Source of the DNA: a virus
Virus record (IMG/VR): IMGVR_UViG_3300000553_000222
Coordinates: 1-30,094 of that record
DNA length: 30,094 bases
Strand: one strand, 5' to 3'
The stretch's first letter is position 1. Each line of letters begins with the position of its first letter. The notes under the pieces were generated by a model. That model was not told the DNA's origin and did not search any database. It saw only the letters and a program-made list of their open reading frames with translations. Positions 1 through 7,891 of this stretch are shown piece by piece. Both the position numbers and the translations under genes were made by a program.

Positions 1-1
1 T

Positions 2-916
2 ACACTAGGCAGTATTAACTGGGGTGCTTTCCGTAACCCAGAAGATATGCGCCGTGCGTGTCGCATCTTACATCGCAGTCTTAACAATATTTTGGATTAT
101 CAAGACTTCTTGTCAATTCAAAGTAAACTAAGCAACGACGAAATTCGTCCGTTGGGTATTGGTATTACTAACTTGGCTTATTGGCATGCTAAACGCAGTT
201 ATAAGTATGGAGAGAAAGATGCTCTACATGATGTTAAATCATGGATGGAACACCAAGCCTACTACCTAACTGAAGCTAGTGTCGAGTTAGCCAAGGAACG
301 TGGCGCTTGTGTAGATTCTGCTCGAACACGTTATGGCCAAGGCGTCTTCCCGTGGGAGTTACGTGCCGAGGGTGTAAATCAATTAACAGACTTTACTCCT
401 GAGTTAGATTGGGAAACACTAAGAACCAACATGAAACAATATGGTGTGCGTAATGCCACCCAGATGGCAGTTGCCCCAGTTGAGTCCAGTAGTGTTGTAA
501 TTAATTCTACCAACGGTATTGAAATGCCAATGAGTTTAATTAGTACCAAAGAATCAAAAGCAGGTTCACTTACACAAGTTGTTCCTGAATATGCTAAACT
601 TAAAAACAAATATCAATTGATGTGGGAACAAAAAGACTGTGCGGCATACTTAAAGACAGCGGCAGTTATTGCGGCCTATGTTGATCAGAGCATAAGTACT
701 AATACATTCTATTCGCCGAAGCATTTTCCGAACCGCAAAGTACCTGCGACACTGATTGCTAAGAATTTAATGCAAGCACAAATGTGGGGGCTTAAGACAT
801 TTTACTACTCACTAATTGATAAACAAGGAGCAAAAGCAGAAGCCGAAGAAGCTCCTGTTATGTTAGAAGAGATTGATTTTGATAATGAAGAAGATTGTAT
901 CGCCTGTAAATTATAA
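2..916 (+). CDS. nrdA: Ribonucleoside-diphosphate reductase alpha subunit, class Ia (5' partial)
   Basis: C-terminal 304 residues of the large RNR subunit, which reduces ribonucleoside diphosphates to supply deoxynucleotides for phage replication. The reading frame is open from base 2, so the start lies outside the window; the first ATG at 47 is internal. Visible family signatures: a GSIN-type motif near the left edge, the segment APVESSS...NSTNGIE corresponding to the substrate-site region of class I alpha subunits, the FYY segment near residue 262 of the visible part containing the tyrosine pair of the radical-transfer chain, and a C-terminal CIACKL tail with the CxxC pair that is re-reduced by glutaredoxin. 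The stop overlaps the next gene's ATG by one base (TAATG), implying translational coupling. Known: NrdA works with NrdB as a complex. Identification is secure. Confidence 0.96.
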   Translation, partial: TLGSINWGAFRNPEDMRRACRILHRSLNNILDYQDFLSIQSKLSNDEIRPLGIGITNLAYWHAKRSYKYGEKDALHDVKSWMEHQAYYLTEASVELAKERGACVDSARTRYGQGVFPWELRAEGVNQLTDFTPELDWETLRTNMKQYGVRNATQMAVAPVESSSVVINSTNGIEMPMSLISTKESKAGSLTQVVPEYAKLKNKYQLMWEQKDCAAYLKTAAVIAAYVDQSISTNTFYSPKHFPNRKVPATLIAKNLMQAQMWGLKTFYYSLIDKQGAKAEAEEAPVMLEEIDFDNEEDCIACKL

Positions 917-1611
917 TGAACTATCAACTAATTTATAATAATCTAATAGACCGTGCAATAACACGCATAAACGAGGGATATGTTGAAAAACATCATATTG
1001 TTCCTCGTTGTTTGGGTGGCACTGATGTTAAAAACAATATTGTAAGTTTATATCCTGAAGAACATTATTTGGCCCACTTACTATTATGTAAGATACATAA
1101 AGGCAATGCAAAGCTATTATATGCCGCATTAAATATGACGTCAGGGTCAATGATTAACAACGGTAAACGTAACAATAAAGCCTATGGATGGTTGCGTAGA
1201 CAATATTCTGAATCTATGTCCGGTGATAACAATCCTAATAGACGTAATCCAGAAATACAAAAGAAAGCGGCATTAAAACGTACTGGGCAAAAACGCACAG
1301 AAGAAACAAAGGCAAGAATGTCTGCGGCCCAAAAGGGCAGAACATTTTCTGAAGAAACTAAAAAGAAAATGTCTGAGGCGGTTAAAAATAGACCCCCTAT
1401 ATCAGATGAAACAAGAAAGAAACTCTCGGAAAGTTCCGCCGGAAGAATCGGCCCGTGGGCAGGAAAAACAATGTCAGCAGAGATAAAGGCTAAAATGTCT
1501 GCTTCTCGAACAGGCAAAAAGATGTCCGAGGAAGCAAAAGCAAAAATGAGAGTTGCTGCAAAAATTAGAGAAGAAAATAAACGTAAACAAAGAGAAAACA
1601 ACCATGAGTAA
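916..1611 (+). CDS. HNH homing endonuclease with NUMOD3 repeats
   Basis: 231-residue free-standing homing endonuclease lodged between nrdA and nrdB. The HNH core lies at about residues 20-55 (VEKHHIVPRCLGG, then an N and a C-terminal YLAHLLL-type helix), as in phage HNH nucleases. Residues about 125-225 hold five repeats of a short basic helix of the type S.ETK.KMS.A..G, the NUMOD3 DNA-binding module. Known: in T-even phages the nrdA-nrdB gap carries the HNH endonuclease gene mobE, so the position is a recognised homing site. The gene starts inside the nrdA stop and ends 8 bases inside nrdB, so it is stitched exactly into the operon. Orthology to MobE is inferred from location and fold only. 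A target within nrdA or nrdB is likely but not visible. Confidence 0.9.
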   Translation: MNYQLIYNNLIDRAITRINEGYVEKHHIVPRCLGGTDVKNNIVSLYPEEHYLAHLLLCKIHKGNAKLLYAALNMTSGSMINNGKRNNKAYGWLRRQYSESMSGDNNPNRRNPEIQKKAALKRTGQKRTEETKARMSAAQKGRTFSEETKKKMSEAVKNRPPISDETRKKLSESSAGRIGPWAGKTMSAEIKAKMSASRTGKKMSEEAKAKMRVAAKIREENKRKQRENNHE

Positions 1612-2707
1612 AGCACAGTACGATCTTTCAAAACCAACCAACTATTTAAAACGAACAATGTTTTTAGATCCAGCCGGTCCGGTCACCGTTCAGAGATTTG
1701 AAGAATTTAAGTATCCTAAAATTGCTAATTTTGAACAGCAACAAAGAGGATTCTTTTGGGTGCCGGAAGAGATTAGTTTAACTAAAGATTCAAATGACTT
1801 CAAAGACGCAAGTGATGCAGTCAAACATATCTTCACAAGTAACTTACTACGTCAAACGGCATTAGACAGTTTACAAGGACGTGGTCCTGTGCAAGTGTTT
1901 AGTCCGTGTGTAAGTCTTCCGGAATTAGAATCATTGGTGCTAATATGGTCGATGTTTGAAACAAACATTCATAGTAAAAGTTACAGTCATATTATTCGTA
2001 ATATCTATAATGTACCTAAGGATGTGTTCAACACCATCCACGACACTAAAGAAATTGTAGACATGGCGAGTAGTGTAGGCAACTACTATGATCAACTACA
2101 TAAAATTAACTGTGCTAAAGAACTAGGGGATACCAATGTCTCCGAAACACATCATATCAAAGCAATCTGGATGGCATTACATGCCAGCTATGCTTTAGAA
2201 GCATTCCGCTTTATGGTATCGTTTGCTACAAGTTTAGCAATGGTTGAGAATCGTATCTTTATGGGTAACGGTAATATTATTTCATTAATCCTACAAGATG
2301 AGTTACTGCATAAAGGATGGACAGCTTACTTAATCAATCAAGTAATTAAAGATGACAGTCGCTTTGCCTCTATTAAAGGCGAGTGTGAAGCAGAAGTGTA
2401 TCAGTTATATATGGATGTTATCCGTGAGGAGAAAGCCTGGGCTGACTACTTGTTTAATAAAGGTCCTGTGATTGGTTTAAATGCCAATATCCTTAAGGAT
2501 TTCGTTGATTATACCGCAGTTGGTGCACTAAAAGACATCGGTATTAAGTACCAAGCACCTGCGCCTAAGACAACGCCTATTCCTTGGTTTAACAAGCATA
2601 CAGATACGAGTAAGAAACAAACAGCATTACAAGAATCAGAAAGTACGTCCTACGTTATTGGTGTTATGAGTGACGCAATTGACTATGACGCATTACCGAG
2701 TTTATAA
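1604..2707 (+). CDS. nrdB: Ribonucleoside-diphosphate reductase beta subunit, class Ia
   Basis: 367-residue radical-generating subunit of RNR. I chose the ATG at 1604 (MSKAQYD) over the in-frame ATG at 1553, because the upstream 17 residues are only the HNH gene read in another frame. Conserved features: DSLQGRGP with iron ligand D88, helix with E119 and H123, radical tyrosine Y127 in HSKSY, E199 in ALEAFRF, QDELLH giving E233 and H236, and a C-terminal ESTSYVIG tail with Y350, the counterpart of E. coli Y356 that docks into NrdA. Odd: E119 and H123 are spaced i,i+4 (ETNIH), whereas E. coli and T4 have ETIH (i,i+3), so one residue is inserted between two metal ligands. The preceding HNH gene overlaps the start. 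A glutaredoxin follows 12 bases downstream. Confidence 0.96.
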   Translation: MSKAQYDLSKPTNYLKRTMFLDPAGPVTVQRFEEFKYPKIANFEQQQRGFFWVPEEISLTKDSNDFKDASDAVKHIFTSNLLRQTALDSLQGRGPVQVFSPCVSLPELESLVLIWSMFETNIHSKSYSHIIRNIYNVPKDVFNTIHDTKEIVDMASSVGNYYDQLHKINCAKELGDTNVSETHHIKAIWMALHASYALEAFRFMVSFATSLAMVENRIFMGNGNIISLILQDELLHKGWTAYLINQVIKDDSRFASIKGECEAEVYQLYMDVIREEKAWADYLFNKGPVIGLNANILKDFVDYTAVGALKDIGIKYQAPAPKTTPIPWFNKHTDTSKKQTALQESESTSYVIGVMSDAIDYDALPSL

Positions 2708-2719
2708 GAAGGAAATGAA

Positions 2720-2944
2720 ATGAAAGCCATAGTATGGTCAAAGGATGCCTGTCCTTTTTGTGTTCAGGCAAAAGCATTATTAGAATCACGAGGCATTGAC
2801 TACGAAGAACGTAATGTAATGCACGAATGGACTAAAGAGCAATTATTAGAAGCAGTACCAACCGCACGTACATTACCGCAGATTTTTTTAGATGACGTAT
2901 ATATTGGTGGTTTTACAGAACTTAGAAAACAATTACAAGGATAA
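2720..2944 (+). CDS. Glutaredoxin (RNR reductant)
   Basis: 74-residue thioredoxin-fold protein with the redox motif CPFC at residues 11-14, a TLPQIF cis-proline segment near residue 52 and the GG(F/Y)xEL segment that contacts glutathione or the substrate. Length fits a minimal glutaredoxin such as T4 NrdC or bacterial NrdH/GrxC. A good ribosome-binding site (AGAAGGAAA) precedes the ATG. As the last member of the nrd cluster it most likely recycles the C-terminal disulfide of NrdA. The TLPQ...GG pattern favours glutaredoxin over thioredoxin. Whether it uses glutathione or thioredoxin reductase cannot be told from sequence. Confidence 0.93.
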   Translation: MKAIVWSKDACPFCVQAKALLESRGIDYEERNVMHEWTKEQLLEAVPTARTLPQIFLDDVYIGGFTELRKQLQG

Positions 2945-2946
2945 TT

Positions 2947-3258
2947 ATGTTAATCAACAAAGGATACTCCGAAGGAGATATCGTGTGTTTCAAAATGGTA
3001 ACTGGTGACGAGATTGTTGCTAAAATTGTAAAAACAAACCCAGATGGATATGTGGTAAACCGTCCTTGCACAGTTATTCCTAGTAATCAGGGATTGGGAT
3101 TGATGCAAAGCCTGATTTCTGCGGATATAAATACTAATGTAACGTTGAAATATGAGCATATTATTATGCACGGTCCCGTAATTACAGATATTGAAAATCA
3201 CTATATCCGTACAACAACTGGAATTCAACCAGCCACTAAAGGCGGAATAATTACTTAA
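2947..3258 (+). CDS. LSm-like small phage protein, unknown function
   Basis: 103-residue protein starting two bases after the glutaredoxin stop, with AAGGATAATT before the ATG. The N-terminal half (GDIVCFKMVTGDEIVAKIV, then a Y-V-V-x-R-P strand) reads as consecutive beta strands of an Sm-like barrel: a turn with GDE, a strand, a loop, and another strand. Similar small proteins with 'M.sGEEI.a.v' openings occur in marine T4-like phages. No catalytic residues are visible. The C-terminal third (residues about 75-103) is less ordered and Thr/Gly rich. It lies between the nucleotide genes and the tail-tip genes and could belong to either. An RNA-binding role would be a guess from fold only. Confidence 0.7.
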   Translation: MLINKGYSEGDIVCFKMVTGDEIVAKIVKTNPDGYVVNRPCTVIPSNQGLGLMQSLISADINTNVTLKYEHIIMHGPVITDIENHYIRTTTGIQPATKGGIIT

Positions 3259-3260
3259 AA

Positions 3261-3590
3261 ATGTCAGTACCTATTGCAGTCGTTGGGATACCATCATCTA
3301 TTGCTGGATTTCCACCACCCCCGGGGACTATTGCGGTCGGTGCTGCAACAGTACGGGCCGGTCCGTCGGGTTTGCCGGTAGCTACAGTTGGATCATTGAC
3401 TACGATACATGGTAATCCATATGATCCAAAAGCACCTGGATATAATCCAGTGTGTGCAGCAGCCACTATCTCACAGGGTATTCCCAATATAATGGTAGAA
3501 GGTAGACCAGTTGCAATGCTGGGTGCCGCGTGTACTTGTGGTCAACATTTTGTTACCCAAGGAATTCCTAATGTATATGTGGGACCTTAA
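3261..3590 (+). CDS. PAAR-domain tail-tip protein
   Basis: 109-residue protein rich in Gly, Pro, Ala and Val with the repeating short-strand pattern of PAAR spike proteins: an N-terminal PxxxAxVGxPS segment, G.PVATVGS.TT.HG in the middle, and GIPNIMVEGRP.A..G..CTCGQH.V.QGIPNVYVG at the end. His and Cys residues (H52, C66, the CTCGQH cluster) are candidates for the single metal site at the tip. Known: PAAR proteins cap the membrane-piercing spike of contractile tails (gp5.4 in T4) and of type VI secretion systems. The gene begins 2 bases after its upstream neighbour and is followed 3 bases later by a large structural gene, supporting a tail-tip context. Confidence 0.88.
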   Translation: MSVPIAVVGIPSSIAGFPPPPGTIAVGAATVRAGPSGLPVATVGSLTTIHGNPYDPKAPGYNPVCAAATISQGIPNIMVEGRPVAMLGAACTCGQHFVTQGIPNVYVGP

Positions 3591-3593
3591 TCA

Positions 3594-5393
3594 ATGACTA
3601 CTGCACTATCGTTAAATGCTCAAAGCATAATTAATAATGGCGGCGGTCTGTCGACCTCAGCTAATCTATTATCTCAAGTTTCTACATACCAAGCCCACCC
3701 GTTATTGGCTACTATGGCCAACACTTATTCTACAGCAACAGCATCTAATGCCAATGTAATACTATTAAATTCATTGTCTAGCATTGGCTCGGGAGTTACT
3801 AAAGGACAGTGGCTCATTGATGCATACCCTAGTAATATTACCCCAATATGTAGCGGTGCAGTAAACTCTAAGAGCTTTAGTACAACCTTATACAATCAAT
3901 TTACATTGCCTTTTGCTAATGGTATGGCTGGATTTGCTAATGTGTTTTTAAATGTTTATTCTAGTATGGTTTCAAATTTTGAAACTGTAGCCAGTGTATA
4001 TATGTTACAAGGGAAAACTTATGGACAGGCTGGCTTAGGATACACTAAACCATTGGAGCTATCTACTAATGGTATTGACTCAAGTGGTGCATTATTGGGA
4101 AATGTTGTTAGTCAATGGGGCACAATGTATGATATTGCAAATATGAATTCGCTGGGTGATCCATATATATTTGGTCAGAATTTATTAAATCAAGGTCTTG
4201 GTTCCTACGGTGGGTTGTCTGACCAACTAGCAGCCGCAGGACTAGACATTACAAATCTTTCACAAATTCCCCAAGGTACAACAACTACAACACAAGAGGC
4301 ATCATCATTTTCGACTAGCACATCGATTGGGGCTATCGAACTTCCAACAGTTATTAATGTAACTAATACTACCAGTGTTACTGGAACTAGTGAAAGTGTT
4401 GTATTAAATATCTATGCTAGTATCACTGGTGCCAATCTCAATGCCATAGCCAATGCAACTCAAATTACAGCATCAAATGTTTCAATTACTACACTCGCTG
4501 ATTATTTAAATTTTAACAAAGTAATTGATACAACTTCATACACTCAATTGAATGCAATGGGTGCAAATACATTTTCTAGTTTTGGTACCTTGTTACAAGC
4601 TAAAGTAGGCAAGGGATATTTTAAAACGTGGACAGATATGTCTCGCTTGTTTGGAAACATAGATGTGCCATCGCAGGCATACACGTCTGCTACTACTAGT
4701 TCGAGCCCGGTAGTATCTGCAACAACTATTAGCACATTAAATGCAATTACCGGCACAGGTTCTGGCGCATTTAATAATCCAATTGTAATGGATTACTTAG
4801 GTTCTGTGGCAGGTATGCCATACACTTCAGATTTTACTATATTAAATACAAATTATAATACTGTATTAACAAGTCAAGTTACTACCGCAGTAAATAATTT
4901 AAACCAAGCAGTTCAACAATACGATGCAATATTAGTTGCTAATATATATCCACCAGATATCACAACAGTTGATTCAAATGTAGCATTATTAAATACTGCA
5001 TTAAATTCTATTCCAGTTACTCCTGTATTTACTAGTAGCCAAACAGCCTACTTAACAATGTTGAATAGATTAACTATTGAGGTTAATAATCTTAATTCTA
5101 TAGGGATCGTGTTTAATTCGGGGAGTACATCGATGTTAAGAACATTAGCAAAACAGGTAGCATCACTAGGAACAGATAAAGTTCAATATCAAACTTATCA
5201 ATTCTTTGCTAATATTATTACCGATGATGCTAATGGTGATGCCATTCGTTCTGCAATTTCTGAATACTTAAATCTTACTTTATTAACAAAATCTGGAATT
5301 ACTACTAGTAACGACCCAAATCCAAATAACGCAATTCTCCAAGCATCTGCTCAAAACATACCAATATCTACGTACTTATCCCAAAATAAGTAG
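3594..5393 (+). CDS. Probable baseplate/tail-tip structural protein
   Basis: 599-residue protein, very rich in Ser, Thr, Asn, Ala and Leu, without signal peptide or transmembrane segment. I do not recognise a named family. The N-terminal half is a succession of Ser/Thr/Asn/Gly-rich helical stretches (residues about 10-235), followed by a low-complexity TTTTTQEASS linker near 230-240 and a more helical C-terminal half with regularly spaced hydrophobics (residues about 425-560). Composition is typical of phage virion proteins and unlike the enzymes nearby. It begins 3 bases after the PAAR gene, so a role at the tail tip or in the baseplate is the best inference. A tape-measure function is unlikely at this length and with so little coiled coil. 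Confidence 0.65.
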   Translation: MTTALSLNAQSIINNGGGLSTSANLLSQVSTYQAHPLLATMANTYSTATASNANVILLNSLSSIGSGVTKGQWLIDAYPSNITPICSGAVNSKSFSTTLYNQFTLPFANGMAGFANVFLNVYSSMVSNFETVASVYMLQGKTYGQAGLGYTKPLELSTNGIDSSGALLGNVVSQWGTMYDIANMNSLGDPYIFGQNLLNQGLGSYGGLSDQLAAAGLDITNLSQIPQGTTTTTQEASSFSTSTSIGAIELPTVINVTNTTSVTGTSESVVLNIYASITGANLNAIANATQITASNVSITTLADYLNFNKVIDTTSYTQLNAMGANTFSSFGTLLQAKVGKGYFKTWTDMSRLFGNIDVPSQAYTSATTSSSPVVSATTISTLNAITGTGSGAFNNPIVMDYLGSVAGMPYTSDFTILNTNYNTVLTSQVTTAVNNLNQAVQQYDAILVANIYPPDITTVDSNVALLNTALNSIPVTPVFTSSQTAYLTMLNRLTIEVNNLNSIGIVFNSGSTSMLRTLAKQVASLGTDKVQYQTYQFFANIITDDANGDAIRSAISEYLNLTLLTKSGITTSNDPNPNNAILQASAQNIPISTYLSQNK

Positions 5394-5432
5394 GGTTTTA
5401 ACGGGCAATTTGTCCAAGAAACACTACTTACC

Positions 5433-5461
5433 TTGACTTTGTCTGACTTATATAGTATTAT
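5433..5461 (+). promoter_or_regulatory. Sigma70-like promoter (TTGACT-17-TATTAT)
   Basis: -35 at 5433-5438, -10 at 5456-5461, spacer exactly 17 bp and ending in ATAG just before the -10, as in the other promoters of this window. The predicted leader of about 50 bases contains a hairpin (AGATAT / ATATCT, around 5470-5491), then an AAGGAGGA ribosome-binding site for the SleB hydrolase gene. The 121-base gap 5394-5514 holds only this promoter and leader. Confidence 0.75.
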
Positions 5462-5514
5462 AACTATGCAGATATGTTGTTAAATATCTAGCAGTTTAAA
5501 TTAAGGAGGACTTT

Positions 5515-6192
5515 ATGAGAACGATAGTTTCCACAATCGTTGCAATATTAGCCCTGACCGTAATGGCACCCGGTCATGCAGAAGAAGTAGAAGTACAGAA
5601 ACAAAGTTTTTTCAACACAGTATCAAACCAAGCACAAGACCGTTTGGACAATTTAGTTAATGCTATTATGAATCCCATTATAGACATTAATATATCAAGC
5701 AAGGATGTTGATTGCCTTGCAAAAAATATCTATTATGAAGCTGGTAGTGAACCAGAAGAAGGCAAAGTGGCAGTAGCCATGGTTACCATTAACCGCGTCC
5801 GTGATGGACGATTTGGTAAGACAGTTTGCTCAGTAGTAGATCAACGTACACAAACAGTACGTAGTCGAGAAGTAACTACAACAAAGATGGTACAAGCAGG
5901 ATACTTTGGTAAGCCAGAGCCTGTACAACAAACTACTCGTGTAGTTCAAAGTGTAGAAGTATGCCAGTTTTCGTGGCGCTGTATGTTTGTACACAAACCC
6001 AAAGATACAGATGATCGCTGGGAAGAAAGCCGCCATGTAGCAGAAGCATTGTTACAAGGGGATTATGTTAAGTGGCAAAGCAAGTATAGCGGAGCATTAT
6101 ATTTCCACGCTACAGCAGTTCACCCAATTTGGGCTAAACAGAAACATTATGTTAGTCGAGTAGGTGGGCATTATTTCTACGCAGACATCTAG
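5515..6192 (+). CDS. Secreted SleB-type cell-wall hydrolase (endolysin candidate)
   Basis: 225-residue peptidoglycan hydrolase of the SleB/Hydrolase_2 family. Residues 1-22 form a signal peptide (basic MRTIV, hydrophobic core, cleavage expected after APGHA), so it should be exported to the periplasm. The catalytic domain starts near residue 63 with DVDCLAKNIYYEAG, containing the conserved glutamate of the family, followed by VAMVTINRV and, near the C-terminus, the QFSW and ALYFHA motifs. Compared with the second SleB gene at 29049, this one has about 38 extra residues between the VCSVV and QFSW motifs, probably a surface insertion. A strong ribosome-binding site (AAGGAGGA) and its own promoter precede it. 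Degradation of host peptidoglycan during lysis is the likely role; a virion-associated role is possible. Confidence 0.88.
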   Translation: MRTIVSTIVAILALTVMAPGHAEEVEVQKQSFFNTVSNQAQDRLDNLVNAIMNPIIDINISSKDVDCLAKNIYYEAGSEPEEGKVAVAMVTINRVRDGRFGKTVCSVVDQRTQTVRSREVTTTKMVQAGYFGKPEPVQQTTRVVQSVEVCQFSWRCMFVHKPKDTDDRWEESRHVAEALLQGDYVKWQSKYSGALYFHATAVHPIWAKQKHYVSRVGGHYFYADI

Positions 6193-6797
6193 TGTTCTTT
6201 GAAGCTCTGGAGCGCATTAAATCTTTAGCTACTAGACATAGTGGCAGGACTTTTACACCAGAGCAATTTACACGATTAATCCGTATGCAGTTTCGTGATA
6301 GCCAATTACGATTTACTTGCATACGGAGTTCCCAATTAACTAAAAAAGACTTTTGGATCGGTGGCGAATATCGTCCTTACGAAGATAGTCAAAATGAACC
6401 TTGCATTTATATCGCATTGACATTCGGTACTAATTGCCAGCAAGTAACTTTTAAAAACTACAATTGGGAAACAATTAGTTTTCATTTAGCTGACGTTGTT
6501 ACTCACGAATACTTACATCAATATTATTGCCGTCGGCGTGGATACAAACATGGACGAGGATATCGCAGTGCTACAACTCTTAGGTATGGTGATAGTATGC
6601 AAGATTATCTAGGATGCGAAGATGAAATACTTGCACACGCTTTTAATGTTGCAAGTGAAATGATAGTGTACAATCGAGCAATGACTAAGACTAGAGTATA
6701 CCGAACATATCGAAAATACTTTAGACAAGATCGTAATGTTATGTTACAATTAAAAAAACAAGTTCATAAGTACATTAATAGACTGGAGCTAAAATGA
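6192..6797 (+). CDS. Zincin-like metallopeptidase of unknown role
   Basis: 201-residue basic protein with a zinc metallopeptidase signature: H105-E106-Y-L-H109 followed 30-40 residues later by CEDEILAHAFN, whose acidic residues could supply the third zinc ligand. The start is a GTG whose G is the last base of the preceding TAG stop (TAGTG), so translation is probably coupled to the SleB gene; the first internal ATG is 31 codons in and would drop conserved-looking sequence. The C-terminal third is rich in Lys, Arg and Tyr (YRTYRKYFRQDR), suggesting nucleic-acid or envelope contact. Pairing with a cell-wall hydrolase hints at a lysis or envelope function, but the substrate is unknown. Confidence 0.7.
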   Translation: MFFEALERIKSLATRHSGRTFTPEQFTRLIRMQFRDSQLRFTCIRSSQLTKKDFWIGGEYRPYEDSQNEPCIYIALTFGTNCQQVTFKNYNWETISFHLADVVTHEYLHQYYCRRRGYKHGRGYRSATTLRYGDSMQDYLGCEDEILAHAFNVASEMIVYNRAMTKTRVYRTYRKYFRQDRNVMLQLKKQVHKYINRLELK

Positions 6798-7021
6798 CTA
6801 AGTTATCAGAAGAATTAGCAATCGAAGATGGTTTTTACGAAGATGAAATAAGTGAAGATGATTATGGATTTATATTTGGCCCAGACGGCGAATTAAAATC
6901 GGCATTTTTTCCCGATAATCTCCCATTTAAAACTCCGGAAAATATTCAGAAAATACTTGAATTATTTGGATATTCAGATCCTGAGCAGTTAATGGACATA
7001 GATAACAGTACTCTACACTAA
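6794..7021 (+). CDS. Small acidic protein, unknown function
   Basis: 75-residue protein overlapping the preceding gene by 4 bases (ATGA). It is strongly acidic: the first 30 residues contain a run of Glu and Asp (EDGFYEDEISEDDYG) followed by a GPDGEL turn and a predicted helix NIQKILELFGY. No known motif was recognised. Small acidic phage proteins are sometimes host-factor inhibitors or DNA mimics; nothing here demonstrates that. Confidence 0.7.
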   Translation: MTKLSEELAIEDGFYEDEISEDDYGFIFGPDGELKSAFFPDNLPFKTPENIQKILELFGYSDPEQLMDIDNSTLH

Positions 7022-7050
7022 TTGACCTAAAATTCTCAATATAGTATAAT
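7022..7050 (+). promoter_or_regulatory. Sigma70-like promoter (TTGACC-17-TATAAT), leaderless output
   Basis: -35 TTGACC at 7022-7027, -10 TATAAT at 7045-7050, spacer 17 bp ending in ATAG. The next ATG begins at 7057, so with a normal start 7 bases after the -10 the mRNA would begin at or next to the A of the ATG. Confidence 0.8.
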
Positions 7051-7056
7051 TACTAT

Positions 7057-7203
7057 ATGAAGAATAAGATTGTTGCAAAATCCCCACGCAAAACACGCAT
7101 ACATAACGTGTTGTTTTTTCGCGACACTCCCTTTAAACCCAAAAAAGTGGAGCTAAAAACCCGCTACAACCGCACTCAAAAACACCGTAAGTTAGACGAC
7201 TAA
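7057..7203 (+). CDS. Small highly basic protein (48 aa)
   Basis: Short open frame MKNKIVAKSPRKTRIHNVLF..., ending KHRKLDD. About a third of the residues are Lys or Arg and there are few acids, unlike the acidic gene just upstream. There is no ribosome-binding site: a consensus sigma70-like promoter ends 6 bases before the ATG, so it would be translated from a leaderless mRNA. Another promoter of the same type starts 7 bases after the stop, so this gene is a self-contained transcription unit. The basic character suggests nucleic-acid or ribosome binding, which is inference. Coding status rests on the tight fit between the promoters and on composition. Confidence 0.6.
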   Translation: MKNKIVAKSPRKTRIHNVLFFRDTPFKPKKVELKTRYNRTQKHRKLDD

Positions 7204-7209
7204 TTTCGG

Positions 7210-7238
7210 TTGTCCGTTAATTCCCAAAATAGTATAAT
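7210..7238 (+). promoter_or_regulatory. Sigma70-like promoter (TTGTCC-17-TATAAT)
   Basis: -35 at 7210-7215, -10 at 7233-7238, 17-bp spacer containing CCCAAAATAG directly before the -10, the same decamer that precedes the -10 at 28451. It drives the operon beginning at 7269. Confidence 0.8.
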
Positions 7239-7268
7239 AGTTGTATAGTAACTAATAAGGAGTAACAA

Positions 7269-7688
7269 ATGTCTAAATTAATTTCATACGTAGGTTTTAG
7301 CCGTGTAGCAGGTGAACTCAAGTTCCGTACAGCAGGTAACGAAGCTCGTGTATTGCAATTGGCAAAATTGGGCGATACTGATGTTACTATGATGTTACTC
7401 CCTAACGAAATGACTAAAAACGAAGCTGCTAAGTTTGCGCTCACTAACTTTTTTAAGAAAGTTGATGCAGAAGTTGAAGCGTTGTTTGCGGCTAATGCAA
7501 AAGATGAAAACCCTTTTGCTAAACCTAAGGCAGTTGCAAAGACAAAAACTGTAGTGGCTAAGAAAGCACGATTGGTTATTGGTACAGTTTCAGTTGGTGC
7601 AGACGATGCTCCATACACACCAAAGCAAGCGGCAAAGATCCGTGCAGAATTTATGAAGAAACTCAAAGTTGCATACGAGGCTAACTAA
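7269..7688 (+). CDS. Hypothetical protein, first gene of a small-gene operon
   Basis: 139-residue protein preceded by TAAGGAGTAAC and a strong promoter. The N-terminal half (SYVGFSRVAGELKFRTAGNEARV...) looks like a compact alpha/beta domain. The middle (residues about 80-105) is a Lys/Ala/Pro linker of the type AKPKAVAKTKTVVAKKA, reminiscent of histone-like tails, and the C-terminus is a predicted amphipathic helix (TPKQAAKIRAEFMKKLKVAY). I recognise no family. The overall basic charge and strong expression signals suggest an abundant early or middle protein, perhaps nucleic-acid-associated. Confidence 0.75.
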   Translation: MSKLISYVGFSRVAGELKFRTAGNEARVLQLAKLGDTDVTMMLLPNEMTKNEAAKFALTNFFKKVDAEVEALFAANAKDENPFAKPKAVAKTKTVVAKKARLVIGTVSVGADDAPYTPKQAAKIRAEFMKKLKVAYEAN

Positions 7689-7689
7689 T

Positions 7690-7890
7690 ATGAAATTCTA
7701 TGTTATCAATCGCACTGATGCAAACTTTGGCGAAACAATTTTTGATAATGCATACGGTGTCGCAATTTATATGTTAGGACGCAGAATGGATCACTATCAT
7801 ATTCTTAAGGAAGATGATCTAGGTGCCAGGATTGTGCCGATCAACGGCGGAGATGTTCTCCGTTTACAAGAAGCTTGCGAAAGGACTTAA
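7690..7890 (+). CDS. Hypothetical protein (66 aa)
   Basis: Small protein MKFYVINRTDANFG..., starting one base after the previous stop; the longer in-frame start at 7669 lies within the preceding gene and is not supported. It has alternating hydrophobic strands, an MLGRRMDHYHILKEDDLG segment in the middle and no recognisable motif. Cotranscribed with its neighbours. Confidence 0.65.
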   Translation: MKFYVINRTDANFGETIFDNAYGVAIYMLGRRMDHYHILKEDDLGARIVPINGGDVLRLQEACERT

Positions 7891-7891
7891 T

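Noticed and set aside
916-1611. Group I intron carrying the HNH gene
   Set aside because: nrdA ends and nrdB begins with intact conserved termini and there is no interrupted exon, so the nuclease is free-standing.
1182-1658. Long open frame on the minus strand opposite the HNH gene
   Set aside because: It is the shadow of the repeated NUMOD3 codons, has no ribosome-binding site and a low-complexity sequence.
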